From: Isosphaera sp. | Lineage (GTDB): Bacteria; Planctomycetota; Planctomycetia; Gemmatales; Gemmataceae | Length of the DNA stretch: 60,381 nucleotides | Assembly (NCBI GenBank): GCA_013822345.1 | Contig: PNKH01000040.1 | Location: 1-60,381 of the forward strand | Direction: 5' to 3' | In this document: positions 8,229 to 16,845 of the stretch, piece by piece | How positions within the stretch are numbered: position 1 is the stretch's first letter | Layout: every line of letters starts with the position of its first letter | Position numbers and translations under genes: made by a program | Notes under the pieces: model-generated | What the model was told of the DNA's origin: nothing | The model's database searches: none | Seen by the model: the letters and a program-made list of their open reading frames with translations, nothing else

Positions 8229-8966
8229 ATGGCCGGGCACAGTCACGCCAAGAACATCATGCGGCACAAGGCCGTGGTGGACGCGAAGCGGGGCAAGCTG
8301 TTCAGCAAGCTCAGCCGGTACATCATCATCGCCGCCCGGGCCGGCGGGGGCGACCCGGCCATGAACCTGCCGCTCCGGTACGCGATCGACAAGGCCCGGG
8401 CGGTGTCGATGCCGAAGGACAACATCGAGAAGGCGATCAAGCGCGGGACCGGCGAGCTGGAGGCGGTGAACTACGACGAGGTGCTGTACGAGGGCCGGCT
8501 CGGCGGGGTGGCGGTCCTGGCCGAGGTGACGACCGACAACCGGAACCGGACGAACGGCGAGATCCGGAAGATCTTCGACCGGGCCGGGGCGACGGTCGGG
8601 GTCCCCGGGTCGGCCGCCTACCTGTTCGACCGGAAGGGGTACTTCGCGGTCGACGCGGCGAAGCACCCGGACGAGGACGCCCTGATGGCGGTCGCCCTGG
8701 AGGCCGGGGCCGAGGACCTGCGGCGCGACGGGGACGTGTTCGAGATCACCTGCGACCCGACCGCCTTCACCGCGGTCCTCGGGGCGCTGAAGGCGGCGAA
8801 CGTCGAGACGGTCGAGGCGGAGGTGCAGTACCTGGCGAAGACGCCGACCGACGTGGACGTGGAGACCGGGAAGCGGGTGGTGAAGTTCATGGACGCGCTG
8901 GACGACCACGACGACGTGCAGAACGTGTACACCGACGCGAACCTGACGGACGAGATGGCCGAGTGA
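8229..8966 (+). CDS. yebC: YebC/PmpR (TACO1) family protein
   Basis: 245 residues starting MAGHSHAKNIMRHKAVVDAK, the hallmark of this family (usually MAGHSKWANIKHRK). It continues with LRYAIDKARAVSMPKDNIEK, YEGRLGGVAVLAEVTTDN, and a C-terminal domain ending FMDALDDHDDVQNVYTDANL. Length is normal (about 240-250). YebC proteins were long described as DNA-binding transcriptional regulators; more recent work links the family to relief of ribosome stalling at polyproline, similar to TACO1. A TATACT box lies at 8189-8194. A 24-bp-stem inverted repeat starts 8 bases after the stop. Confidence 0.95.
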   Translation: MAGHSHAKNIMRHKAVVDAKRGKLFSKLSRYIIIAARAGGGDPAMNLPLRYAIDKARAVSMPKDNIEKAIKRGTGELEAVNYDEVLYEGRLGGVAVLAEVTTDNRNRTNGEIRKIFDRAGATVGVPGSAAYLFDRKGYFAVDAAKHPDEDALMAVALEAGAEDLRRDGDVFEITCDPTAFTAVLGALKAANVETVEAEVQYLAKTPTDVDVETGKRVVKFMDALDDHDDVQNVYTDANLTDEMAE

Positions 8967-8974
8967 CCTTCCCC

Positions 8975-9087
8975 CTGGACCGCGGCCGTCCCGGCCGCTG
9001 CCACCTGCCCCACCCCGTCCGCTCCCGGGCGGACCGTTGACGTCCCCGCGCCGGGCCGGCGGTGCGGCCGGGACGGCCGCGGTCCAG
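8975..9087. repeat. Family A inverted repeat, copy 1 (24-bp perfect arms)
   Basis: Arms at 8975-8998 and 9064-9087 are exact reverse complements, built on CCGCGGCCGTCCCGGCCGC, with a 65-base spacer. The same arm sequence recurs at 47,898-48,011 with a different spacer, so the arms are a dispersed repeat and not a chance palindrome. It lies 8 bases after the yebC stop, where it could end or stabilise the transcript. Confidence 0.85.
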
Positions 9088-9159
9088 GAGGAGCGCAACC
9101 CGCGGCCCGGCCGGCGTTCCCCGGGTAGCCCGCCGCCCGCACCCCCGGAGGCCGCACCC

Positions 9160-9495
9160 GTGACTCCGTTCCTCGTCGCCCTCGGCCTGTCCGCCCCGGC
9201 CCAGCCGCCGCTGCCGCAGCCGGTGCCGTTCCCGCCGCAACCGGTTCCAGTCGCCCCGCCGGCGGTCACCCTGGAGGTCTTCTCCCGGGTGTTCGCCCCG
9301 CTCCCCGGCAAGCACGAGGTGTGGTTCGTCCACCCGTGCACCGGGCAGGTGGTGAAGGTCTGCTTCGCGCTGCCGCCCGGCCGGCTGAGGAAGTGGGAGA
9401 CCGGGAAGGACTGGGTCGAGTTCCGGTTCGACAAGGGCGAGGTGCGGCTCGACTTCCGGAAGAACGGGCGGGTGGACGTGGACTACGACGACTGA
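9160..9495 (+). CDS. Small secreted proline-rich hypothetical protein, 111 aa
   Basis: GTG at 9160 with GGAGG about 9 bases upstream. The leader VTPFLVALGLSAPAQ is a likely signal peptide, followed by a proline-rich linker (PPLPQPVPFPPQPVPVAPP) and a compact domain, VTLEVFSRVFAPLPGKHEVW ... VWFVHPCTGQVVKVCFALP ... WVEFRFDKGEVRLDF. The ending in a basic/acidic NGRVDVDYDD is compatible with a small beta-rich secreted domain. I do not recognise the family. Confidence 0.6.
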   Translation: MTPFLVALGLSAPAQPPLPQPVPFPPQPVPVAPPAVTLEVFSRVFAPLPGKHEVWFVHPCTGQVVKVCFALPPGRLRKWETGKDWVEFRFDKGEVRLDFRKNGRVDVDYDD

Positions 9496-9515
9496 CGCCG
9501 GGTGCCCGCCGACGC

Positions 9516-9628
9516 CGCCCGGGGTTCGCACCCCGGGCTATTCCCTCTCCGCCCCTTCGGGGCTACAGCCCCGGCCTTGAACCCCGAAGGGGTGGGCAGG
9601 AAATAGCCCGGGGTGCGAACCCCGGGCG
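9516..9628. repeat. Composite inverted repeat (27-bp outer stem with inner hairpin)
   Basis: Outer arms 9516-9542 and 9602-9628 are perfect reverse complements (core CCCGGGGTTCGCACCCCGGG, itself partly palindromic). An inner stem pairs CCCCTTCGGGG at 9552-9562 with CCCCGAAGGGG at 9582-9592. The element starts 21 bases after the stop at 9495. The rest of this 311-base gap (9629-9806) shows no convincing gene, only a TATCCT box at 9754-9759 that may serve the next gene. Confidence 0.8.
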
Positions 9629-9817
9629 CCTCCGGCGGAACGCGATCGCCCACCACGACTTCACGCGGGTCGGCGGCCGGGTGCTGCGGGTCGCCCAGGT
9701 GCGGCGGTGGCGGGCGTCGTGCGACCGCCTCGCGTCGGCCTTCGACCGGGTGCTATCCTTACACCTGCGACAGAAGACCGGGTCGGCCCCGTGGTAGGAG
9801 GTGGCGATGCCCCGGAA

Positions 9818-10030
9818 ATGGACGGAGCCGAAGGCCCCCCCCCCAAGTACCGGGTCGGGGACAAGATCAAGATTCACTGGGGCACGACTCTCGTCATCGG
9901 TGAGGTGACCGAGGACCGCGGCCCGCTCGGCGTCGGGGGCCGCCGCCTCTACGGCGTCCGCTTCACCCTGACCGACGACGAGCCGTCGTACATCGAACTG
10001 CCCGAGGTGGAGATGGAGCCGGCGACCTGA
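9818..10030 (+). CDS. Small conserved protein with a C10 tract at its N-terminus; frame may be shifted
   Basis: The readable product KYRVGDKIKIHWGTTLVIGE ... YGVRFTLTDDEPSYIELPEV is about 65 residues, with a beta-rich look like a small RNA- or DNA-binding barrel. The in-frame ATG at 9818 has no ribosome site. A better start, ATG 9807, has GGAGG at 9798-9802 (TAGGAGGTGGCG then ATG) and encodes MPRKWTEPKAPPP. It reaches the domain only if the run of ten C at 9835-9844 had eleven. So either the assembly lost one C, or slippage in this tract switches the gene. Function unknown. Confidence 0.55.
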   Translation: MDGAEGPPPKYRVGDKIKIHWGTTLVIGEVTEDRGPLGVGGRRLYGVRFTLTDDEPSYIELPEVEMEPAT

Positions 10031-10057
10031 CCCGGCCGCCGGCCGTATCATGTCCGC

Positions 10058-10876
10058 ATGACCCCACCCGACCGCCCGCAGCTCGCCGCGTACCTCGCCG
10101 CCGCCACCGAGGCCGCCCGCCGCGGGGCCGCCGAACTCAAGTCCTGGCGCGCCCGCTTCTCCTTCCGCGAGAAGTCCCGCGCCGACCTCGTCACCGACGC
10201 CGACCACGCCTCCCAGAAGGTCGTCAAGGACTACCTCCTGTCCGCCTTCCCCGACCACCTGTTCGTCGGCGAGGAGGAGTGCGTCGGGAAGTCGCCCGAG
10301 GACACCCGCCCGCCGGCCGACGCCCCGCCGGTCTGGGTCGTCGACCCGCTCGACGGCACCGCCAACTACGTCCACGACGTGCCGGCGTACTGCGTCTCGG
10401 TCGGGCTGTGGGCCGGCGGGAGGCCGGCCGTCGGGGTGATCCACGACCCGCGGCAGAACGAGGTGTTCGCCGCCGCCGCCGGCCTCGGGGCGACCCTCAA
10501 CGGCAAGCCGATCCGCGTCAGCGCCGTGCCCGACCTCGCCGGCGGGATGATCTCCACCGGGTTCCCCGCGGACTACGCCAGGCAGGTCCGCAACCTGGAG
10601 GCGTGGGCCCGGCTCGCCGCCCACGCCCAGTCGATCCGCCGGACCGGCTCGACGGCCCTGAACATGGCCTACCTCGCGGCCGGCCGGTTCGACGGGTACT
10701 GGGCGTACGACAACTACCCGTGGGACGTGATGGCCGGGGCGGTGCTGGTGTCCGAGGCCGGCGGCGCCCTCACCACCATCGACGGGCTACCGTACGACCC
10801 GTTCCGCCCCGACATCCTCGCCACCAACGGCCGGTTCCACCACGAGTTGCTGGCGGCGCTGGGCGAGGCGAAGTAG
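10058..10876 (+). CDS. Inositol monophosphatase family protein
   Basis: 272 residues with all metal-binding motifs of the family: GEEE (residues ~69-72), WVVDPLDGTANYVH (~95-108) and YPWDVMAGAVLVSEAGG (~221-237). These bind the Mg2+ ions that hydrolyse inositol-1-phosphate, 3'-phosphoadenosine phosphates or sugar phosphates; the substrate cannot be chosen from sequence alone. Cytoplasmic, normal length. A TATCAT box at 10046-10051 lies only 6 bases before the ATG, suggesting leaderless transcription. The gene is followed after 5 bases by a perfect 29-bp stem. Confidence 0.9.
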   Translation: MTPPDRPQLAAYLAAATEAARRGAAELKSWRARFSFREKSRADLVTDADHASQKVVKDYLLSAFPDHLFVGEEECVGKSPEDTRPPADAPPVWVVDPLDGTANYVHDVPAYCVSVGLWAGGRPAVGVIHDPRQNEVFAAAAGLGATLNGKPIRVSAVPDLAGGMISTGFPADYARQVRNLEAWARLAAHAQSIRRTGSTALNMAYLAAGRFDGYWAYDNYPWDVMAGAVLVSEAGGALTTIDGLPYDPFRPDILATNGRFHHELLAALGEAK

Positions 10877-10881
10877 CGAAC

Positions 10882-10948
10882 CCCGTCCGAGCCCGAGCGC
10901 GAGCGAGGGTTGACGCCGGACCCTCGCTCGCGCTCGGGCTCGGACGGG
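10882..10948. terminator. Perfect 29-bp inverted repeat with 9-base loop
   Basis: Arms 10882-10910 and 10920-10948 are exact reverse complements (core GAGCCCGAGCGCGAGCGAGG). It starts 5 bases after the IMPase stop. There is no U-tract, so it is a terminator-like or 3'-end-protecting hairpin and not a textbook terminator. Similar CGAGC/GAGCG-rich hairpins follow the genes ending at 21,709 and 22,877. Confidence 0.7.
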
Positions 10949-10960
10949 AACGCCCGCCCC

Positions 10961-10990
10961 TGGACACCCGCCGCGCCGCCGCGGTATGCT
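10961..10990 (+). promoter_or_regulatory. Predicted promoter for the CBM9/PQQ-dehydrogenase gene
   Basis: TGGACA at 10961-10966 and TATGCT at 10985-10990, 18 bases apart, 40 bases upstream of the ATG at 11031. Confidence 0.4.
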
Positions 10991-11030
10991 CATTCCACCC
11001 CGCCCTGTCCCACCTCCGTTCGGGCCACGC

Positions 11031-14000
11031 ATGCGCCGCACCCTCGCCGCCGTCGCCCCCGCCGCGCTCGCCGCCGTCCTCGCCGGCGCGGCCGCCGACC
11101 ACCCGGTCCCGGAGCCGCTGAAGCAGCCCCCGCCGGCGAAGTTCGAGTGCCGCTGGGCCGACTCCCCGATCACCCTCGACGGGGTCGCCGACGAGGAGGC
11201 GTGGAAGCACGCCCAGGAGGTCACCGCGTTCCACCTGCCGTGGCTCGGCGACCAGGCCCGGATGGCCCGCACCCGCACCGCCGCCCGGCTCCTCTGGGAC
11301 CGCGAGCACCTCTACTTCTTCGCCGAGATGGAGGACTCCGACCTGTTCGCCGACATCAAGGACCGCGACGGCGACACCTGGACGAACGACGTGTTCGAGC
11401 TGTTCTTCCGGCCGGCCGCCGACAAGACCGGGTACTACGAGTTCCAGGTCAGCGCCGCCGGCACCGTCTTCGACGCCTTCTACCCGAAGTGGGACCTCGA
11501 CGGGATCCGGAGGCACGCCAAGGCCGCCGACTTCCGTCTCGACGCCAAGGTGAAGCTCCGCGGCACGTTGAACGAGCGCGGCGACGCCGACAAGGGGTGG
11601 AGCGTCGAGGGCCGCCTCCCGTGGACCGACTTCGCCCGGACCGGCGGCCGCCCGGTCCCCGGCGAGGAGTGGAAGCTCAACCTCTGCCGGTACGACTACC
11701 ACGCCGACTGGAGGCAGCCCGAGTTGTCGTGCGTCGCCCCCATCAAGAAGCGCGTCCTGCCGGCGTTCTTCCACCAGACCGACGACTACGCGACGGTCAC
11801 CTTCGTCGGCGCCGACGCGACCACCGCCAGGCCGTTCGGGATCGAGACGTACGAGCCGGTCCGGACGAGCACCGTCGTCGGCTTCCCGGACCCGCCGCCG
11901 CCGTACCGGGCGGCCCGCGCGCTGCCCGACTTCCGCCCCGAGTACCCGATCCAGATCGCCCGCATCCCCGGCACCGCCGACGCCCTGCTCCTGACCCAGC
12001 CGCGGAGCTACGGCCCGACCACCCTCCACCGCGTCTCCCTCGCCGCCGGGGCGAAGGAGGCGGTCAAGCTGTTCGACACCCCGGACGGCGGCACCGCCTA
12101 CGACCTCGCGTTCCACCCGAAGTTCGCCGAGAACGGGTTCGTGTACGTCGGGTGGAACGGCAAGGCGACGGACGGCGGGAAGGGGAAGCGGTCGCGGGTC
12201 ACCCGGTACACGATGGCCACCAGGCCGCCGTTCACGGTCGACGAGGCGACCGCGAAGACCGTGATCGAGTGGGAGTCGGACGGGCACAACGGGGCGGCGG
12301 TGTGCTTCGGCGGCGACGGGATGATGTACGTCACCAGCGGGGACGGGACGTCCGACTCGGACACCAACGTCACCGGCCAGCGGACCGACCTGATGCTCGC
12401 CAAGGTGCTCCGGATCGACATCGACCGGCCGGCCGGCGGCAAGGCGTACTCGGTCCCGAAGGACAACCCGTTCGTCGGGGACGGACGGTTCGTCCCGGAG
12501 ACGTGGGCGTACGGGCTGCGGAACCCGTGGCGGATCAGCTTCGATGCGAAGACGAACCAGCTCTGGGTCGGGAACAACGGGCAGGACCTGTGGGAGCAGG
12601 CGTACCTGGTGCGGAAGGGCGACAACTACGGGTGGAGCGTGAAGGAGGGGAGCCACGACTTCTACCCGGAGCGGAAGCTCGGGCCGACCCCGGCGGTGAA
12701 CCCGACGGTCGAGCACCACCACTCGGAGGCCCGGTCGCTCACCGGCGGGGTCGTGTACCACGGCGACAAGCTCCCCGACCTGAAGGGGACCTACGTCTAC
12801 GGCGACTACAGCACCGGCCGGGTGTGGGCGGCGAAGCACGACGGGACGAAGCTGGTGTCGCACCGCGAGGTCGCGTCGACCAACCTGAAGATCACCTGCT
12901 TCGCCCTCGACGCCGCCGGCGAGCTGCTGATCGGCCACCACGCCGGGAAGGGCGACGGCGGGTTCTTCACCTTGGAGCCGAACCCGGACCAGGCCGCCGG
13001 CACCTTCCCCCGCAAGCTGTCGGAGAGCGGGCTGTTCGACTCGGTGAAGGGGCACAAGCTGAAGCCGGGGGTCATCCCGTACTCGGTGAACGCCCCGTTC
13101 TGGTCGGACGGGCTGTACAAGGAGCGGGCGGTGATGGTCCCGCCGGGCGAGACGATCGGGTTCACCCGCCACCGGGCGTGGGACTTCCCGGACAAGACCG
13201 TCATCGTGAAGAGCTTCGCCGTGGAGGAGACGGAGGGCGACCCGGCGACGCGGCGGTGGGTCGAGACGCGGTTCCTGACGAAGCAGGGCGGGGAGTGGTA
13301 CGGGTACAGCTACGAGTGGGACGCGGACGGGACGGACGCCAAGCTGGTCGGGGCGAAGGGCCTCGACCGCACGTTCGCGGTCAAGACGCCGGGCGGGGTG
13401 CGGGAGCAGACCTGGCACTACCCGAGCCGGGCGGAGTGCATGGTCTGCCACAGCCGGGCGCAGAACTTCGTCCTCGGGCTGTGCGAGCTGCAGGCGAACA
13501 AGGACCACGCCTACCCGTCCGGCCGGACCGACAACCAGCTGCGGGTGTTCGAGCACCTCGGGCTGCTGAAGGTCGACTGGTACGCGGAGGCGAAGGGCGG
13601 GGTGAAGGGGGCCGGGAACGCCCCGCAGCCGGACCAGCGGGCGGCGAAGCCGGGGCCGCTCCTGCACCAGCCGCCGGCGGCGTTCAAGCGGCTCGTCGAC
13701 CCGTACGACCCGAAGCAGGACCTCGACGCCCGGGCCCGGTCGTACCTGCACGCGAACTGCGCGTCGTGCCACGTCGGGGCCGGCGGCGGGAACGCCCAGT
13801 TCGAGGCCGAGTTCGGCACGACCCTGGAGAAGGCCCGGCTTGTCGACGCCGCCCCGGTCCACCAGGGGTTCGGGCTGAAAGACGCGAAGCTCGTGGCCCC
13901 CGGGGCGCCGGAGCGGAGCGTGCTGGTTCACCGGGTCGGGCTGCGGGGGCCGGGGCAGATGCCGCCGCTGTCCTCGTCGCGGGTGGACGAGGCCGGGGTG

Positions 14001-14036
14001 GCACTGCTGCGGGACTGGGTGCGGTCGCTGAAGTAG
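11031..14036 (+). CDS. Secreted CBM9-like + PQQ-dependent sugar dehydrogenase-like + dihaem cytochrome c fusion
   Basis: 1001 residues. Start taken at ATG 11031, which gives a clean signal peptide (MRRTLAAVAPAALAAVLAGA). Residues ~30-260 look like a family 9 carbohydrate-binding module (SPITLDGVADEEAWKHAQEV ... LWDREHLYFFAEMEDSDLF). Residues ~295-660 form a six-bladed glucose/sorbosone dehydrogenase-like propeller (LRNPWRISFD, NNGQDLWEQAY, SLTGGVVYHGDKLPDLKGTY). The last third carries two haem c motifs, CMVCH (C803) and CASCH (C910), in a region like the HNE_0200/SO2930 family. The likely role is periplasmic oxidation of a bound sugar with electrons passed to haem c. The order of domains is clear; the substrate is not. 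Confidence 0.8.
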   Translation: MRRTLAAVAPAALAAVLAGAAADHPVPEPLKQPPPAKFECRWADSPITLDGVADEEAWKHAQEVTAFHLPWLGDQARMARTRTAARLLWDREHLYFFAEMEDSDLFADIKDRDGDTWTNDVFELFFRPAADKTGYYEFQVSAAGTVFDAFYPKWDLDGIRRHAKAADFRLDAKVKLRGTLNERGDADKGWSVEGRLPWTDFARTGGRPVPGEEWKLNLCRYDYHADWRQPELSCVAPIKKRVLPAFFHQTDDYATVTFVGADATTARPFGIETYEPVRTSTVVGFPDPPPPYRAARALPDFRPEYPIQIARIPGTADALLLTQPRSYGPTTLHRVSLAAGAKEAVKLFDTPDGGTAYDLAFHPKFAENGFVYVGWNGKATDGGKGKRSRVTRYTMATRPPFTVDEATAKTVIEWESDGHNGAAVCFGGDGMMYVTSGDGTSDSDTNVTGQRTDLMLAKVLRIDIDRPAGGKAYSVPKDNPFVGDGRFVPETWAYGLRNPWRISFDAKTNQLWVGNNGQDLWEQAYLVRKGDNYGWSVKEGSHDFYPERKLGPTPAVNPTVEHHHSEARSLTGGVVYHGDKLPDLKGTYVYGDYSTGRVWAAKHDGTKLVSHREVASTNLKITCFALDAAGELLIGHHAGKGDGGFFTLEPNPDQAAGTFPRKLSESGLFDSVKGHKLKPGVIPYSVNAPFWSDGLYKERAVMVPPGETIGFTRHRAWDFPDKTVIVKSFAVEETEGDPATRRWVETRFLTKQGGEWYGYSYEWDADGTDAKLVGAKGLDRTFAVKTPGGVREQTWHYPSRAECMVCHSRAQNFVLGLCELQANKDHAYPSGRTDNQLRVFEHLGLLKVDWYAEAKGGVKGAGNAPQPDQRAAKPGPLLHQPPAAFKRLVDPYDPKQDLDARARSYLHANCASCHVGAGGGNAQFEAEFGTTLEKARLVDAAPVHQGFGLKDAKLVAPGAPERSVLVHRVGLRGPGQMPPLSSSRVDEAGVALLRDWVRSLK

Positions 14037-14038
14037 GG

Positions 14039-14677
14039 TCAGTCTTTCTTTGCGGGCAGCATTTCGCTGAACTTGTCGCGGGGGATCAGGAACACGGTGT
14101 CGGGCTTGTCGAGGTGTCGGGCCAGTTCGACGTAATACTCCTGGGCCGCCGGGTGGGGCCGCGGGATCGCGCCGCTGATGGTGAAAGACTTGCCGGCGGC
14201 GAGTTCCCGGTCGCCGCCGCCGAACTTGACCTCAACGGGGTGTCGGCCGGGTTCGTTGAAAAAACCGGCCCCGGCCAGCCTGGTTGCCCAAAAGGTCGCC
14301 GGGATCGGTGTGTCCGCTGATGTGTTCGTGACGGTCAGGTGCAACCACTGCTTGCCTTCGTCTTTGGCGTGAACGATTTTCAAGAAGGAGTACTTCAGGA
14401 TGCCTTCGTCGAGGGTTTCGCCCTTGCCGAAGTCGATCACCTTCGGCGCCTTCGGCAGGAGGTTGAGGAGGACAACCGCGCGGGAGATTCGAAATCGCTC
14501 GCCGGCGTCCTTCGAGTCCCGGGCAGCGAGTCCGAGATCCTTGGTCGCCCTCGCCACGGCGTCCTCTGCGTGAACCTTCTCACCGCCCGGTTGCCGGGCG
14601 GGGGTTGCCGGCGACCGCGGCGCCAAGGAACTAGCGACGACTACGAGCAACCCCGCGAGCAGCAAAAAAAGACGCAC
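14039..14677 (-). CDS. Secreted hypothetical protein, 212 aa
   Basis: GTG start at 14677 with GGAG about 9 bases upstream. The leader RLFLLLAGLLVVVASSLA is a signal peptide. The mature part has KAPKVIDFGKGETLDEGILK, KQWLHLTVTNTSADTPIPAT and a beta-rich HPVEVKFGGGDRELAAGKSF, as in a small immunoglobulin-like domain that modifies a ligand or protein. It ends 3 bases from the convergent CBM9/dehydrogenase gene, with no hairpin between them. Family not recognised. Confidence 0.65.
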   Translation of the reverse strand: MRLFLLLAGLLVVVASSLAPRSPATPARQPGGEKVHAEDAVARATKDLGLAARDSKDAGERFRISRAVVLLNLLPKAPKVIDFGKGETLDEGILKYSFLKIVHAKDEGKQWLHLTVTNTSADTPIPATFWATRLAGAGFFNEPGRHPVEVKFGGGDRELAAGKSFTISGAIPRPHPAAQEYYVELARHLDKPDTVFLIPRDKFSEMLPAKKD

Positions 14678-14732
14678 GGGAAACTCCGGGGTGAGTGAAG
14701 GTGCAGTTCGGTGGCCGGCCAGCCGGCCCGGG

Positions 14733-15338
14733 TCAGCCCTTCCGCCGGCTCCTCGGCGGGCCGAGGACCTCCTGCAGCACGACCGCGGTCGCCAGCCCGT
14801 GCCCGCTGGCCAGGAGCGCCGTCAGGCTCTTGGCGAACGGGGTCTTGGCCACCGGGCGGGGGCGGTCCACGAACCGCGTCACCCGGGTGGCCGCCGGGGC
14901 CCCGGTCCCGCCCGCCGGGGTGACCACGCTGGCCACCGGCAGGTCGGCGGGCCGGGGGCCGGGCGGGGCGGCGAACCCGTGGTCCGCCTTGGGCGGGTCG
15001 GCCGGCTCGGCCGTCACCCGCGGCCGCGGCCGGTCCGGCCGCTTCTCCGGCTGCGCCGCCGGGGCGGCCGGGGCCTGGTTCGGCGGCGGGGCGTCGGCCG
15101 ACTTCTTCCGGAGCCGGTCGATCTCGGCCAGGAACCGGTCCATGTCGGAGCTGGCCTGCCGCCCGCCGCCCCCGTTGCCGTTCCCGGGCCGGGCCGGGCC
15201 CGGCGGCCGCGGCCGGGCGCCGGCGGGCGGGTTCGCGGCCGCGTTCATCTCGGCGAGGTTGTTCAGCAGCTTCGCCACCGCCCCGACCACCGTGGAGATG
15301 ACGACGACGGCGATCAGGATCCAGATGAGGTTGCCCAT
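14733..15338 (-). CDS. Single-pass membrane protein downstream of floA
   Basis: 201 residues. One N-terminal transmembrane helix (NLIWILIAVVVISTVVGAVA) is followed by a short helix and a long Pro/Ala/Arg-rich disordered region, then a C-terminal helix pair (PFAKSLTALLASGHGLATAV). Last gene of the nfeD-nfeD-floA cluster, starting 92 bases after the floA stop. Position suggests a membrane-microdomain accessory; no family was recognised. Confidence 0.6.
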   Translation of the reverse strand: MGNLIWILIAVVVISTVVGAVAKLLNNLAEMNAAANPPAGARPRPPGPARPGNGNGGGGRQASSDMDRFLAEIDRLRKKSADAPPPNQAPAAPAAQPEKRPDRPRPRVTAEPADPPKADHGFAAPPGPRPADLPVASVVTPAGGTGAPAATRVTRFVDRPRPVAKTPFAKSLTALLASGHGLATAVVLQEVLGPPRSRRKG

Positions 15339-15377
15339 CGGCGGACACCGGGGTTGGCGGGCCGGGATCGAAGGTCC

Positions 15378-15412
15378 CGGTTAGCGACGCGTCTGCGACG
15401 CGTCGCTAACCG
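15378..15412. terminator. 15-bp stem hairpin after floA
   Basis: CGGTTAGCGACGCGT (15378-15392) and its reverse complement (15398-15412) with a 5-base loop, 17 bases beyond the floA stop. The core GCGACGC.TC also occurs in the larger palindrome at 40,731-40,809. It sits inside the operon, so it may act as an attenuator. Confidence 0.6.
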
Positions 15413-15429
15413 TGGAGCGAAACTGCCTC

Positions 15430-16533
15430 TCAGCTGTTCCGGCCCGGGGCGTTCTCGCTCCCGCCGGTCATCGACGCGATGTTGTTCCGCATCGACGTGT
15501 CGGACTGCACGTTCCGCATGTTGTAGTAGTCCATCACCCCGAGGTTCCCCTTCTGGAACGCCTCGGAGATGGCCTGCGGGACCTGGGCCTCGGCCTCCAC
15601 CACCTTGGCCCGGTTCTCCTCCACCAGGGCCCGCATCTCCTGCTCCCGGGCGACCGCCGCCGCCCGCCGCTTCTCGGCCTCCGCCTGCGCCACCCGCAGG
15701 TCCGCCGCCGCCTGGTCGGCCTGCAGCTTCGCCCCGATGTTCTCCCCGACCTCGATGTGGGCGATGTCGATCGACACGATCTCGAACGCCGTCTGGGCGT
15801 CCAGGGCGTTGTGCAGCACCGTCTGCGAGATCATCCCGGGGTTGGCCAAGACCTCCTTGTGGTCGTGGGCCGACCCGATCGCCTTCACGATCCCCTCGCC
15901 GACCCGGGCGATGATCGTCTCCTCGGTCGCCCCGCCGACCAGCCGCTCCAGCTTCGTCCGCACCGTCACCCGGGCCTTCGCCAGCAGCTGGATCCCGCTC
16001 CGGCACACGGCGTCGAGGAACTGCTTCCCCTTGGCCGGGTCCGGGCAGTCGATCACCTTCGGGTTGACCGACGTGCGGACGGCTTCGAGCACGTCGCGGC
16101 CGGCCAGGTCGATGGCGGCGGCCGTCTTCCACGGCAGCTCCAGCCCGGCCTTGTGGGCGGCGATCACCGCGGTCGCCGTCTTCGGGACGTTCCCGCGGGC
16201 CAGGAAGTGGCTCTCCAGGTCCGGGGTGGTGACCTTCACCCCGGCCTGCACCAGGGCGATCTTCTGGCGGACGACCATCGCGTAGTCGACGTTCCGCAGC
16301 TTCATCCCGATCAGGCTCCCGAGGCCGATGTCGGCCTTGGTCAGGAGGGCCTGGATCCACAGCCGGATGAAGCTGAAGAAGATGAACAGGAAGACGAGGA
16401 AGATCAGCACCGCGACCAGGGCGACGCCGATCAGCCACATGTTCTGGGTGCTCAGGCCGGTGCCGTTCGCCCCCGGGGCGGCCTGGCCGGCCTTGCCCTG
16501 GGCGAACAGGGCCAGAGAGGTGGTCCACGTCAC
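15430..16533 (-). CDS. floA: Flotillin-like protein FloA
   Basis: 367 residues of the UPF0365/FloA family. GTG start with AAAGGAA upstream. An N-terminal membrane hairpin ([20 protein letters not shown]) is followed by the signature [20 protein letters not shown], then [20 protein letters not shown]-like and [20 protein letters not shown] segments of the PHB domain, and an Ala/Glu-rich coiled coil ([20 protein letters not shown]). FloA organises membrane microdomains and fluidity. It is preceded on the same strand by two NfeD-type genes, the typical partners of stomatin/flotillin proteins. Confidence 0.95.
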   Translation of the reverse strand: MTWTTSLALFAQGKAGQAAPGANGTGLSTQNMWLIGVALVAVLIFLVFLFIFFSFIRLWIQALLTKADIGLGSLIGMKLRNVDYAMVVRQKIALVQAGVKVTTPDLESHFLARGNVPKTATAVIAAHKAGLELPWKTAAAIDLAGRDVLEAVRTSVNPKVIDCPDPAKGKQFLDAVCRSGIQLLAKARVTVRTKLERLVGGATEETIIARVGEGIVKAIGSAHDHKEVLANPGMISQTVLHNALDAQTAFEIVSIDIAHIEVGENIGAKLQADQAAADLRVAQAEAEKRRAAAVAREQEMRALVEENRAKVVEAEAQVPQAISEAFQKGNLGVMDYYNMRNVQSDTSMRNNIASMTGGSENAPGRNS

Positions 16534-16649
16534 GGGTGCGGTTCCTTTCGGGAGGGCCCGGGCCGCGGGGTCCGGGGTCGTACGTCCGATTGCGGTTGTT
16601 GTATGTGCCGCGGTGTCAACGGGCGGCCGGCCCCGACTTCGACCGGGGA

Positions 16650-16755
16650 CCGGAGGCGTTCACCGGCGCCCCGGGCGAACTTGTTCGCGCGGGACGCAGG
16701 TCGGCTCAGCTCGAGCGAACAAGTTCGCCCGGGGCGGAACGAACAACGCCTCCGG
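16650..16755. repeat. Two-part inverted repeat between nfeD and floA
   Basis: Outer arms 16650-16660 and 16745-16755 (11 bp) enclose inner arms 16668-16688 and 16715-16735 (21 bp perfect, core GGGCGAACTTGTTCGC). The element occupies most of the 312-base gap between the short nfeD stop and floA. Nothing else was seen in that gap. Within an operon it could uncouple floA expression. Confidence 0.7.
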
Positions 16756-16845
16756 GGACGCAATCGCAGGCAACCTCACCCGCGGCGGAGCGCCGCAGGA
16801 CGTTTGGGTCTCGGATGCCGGCCGCCCGAAGTTCTGTGACCCGGC

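Noticed and set aside
8975-9087. Insertion-sequence ends
   Set aside because: No transposase between the arms and the spacer is only 65 bases; no target-site duplication could be recognised.
9629-9806. Gene fragment reading AIAHHDFTRVGGRVLRVAQV
   Set aside because: Short, no start or partner frame, no recognisable family; left as non-coding.
10770-13931. 1053-codon open frame on the minus strand
   Set aside because: It is antisense to the CBM9/dehydrogenase gene. Its product is Arg/Val/Pro/Gly-rich with no domains; long antisense frames are expected at this GC.
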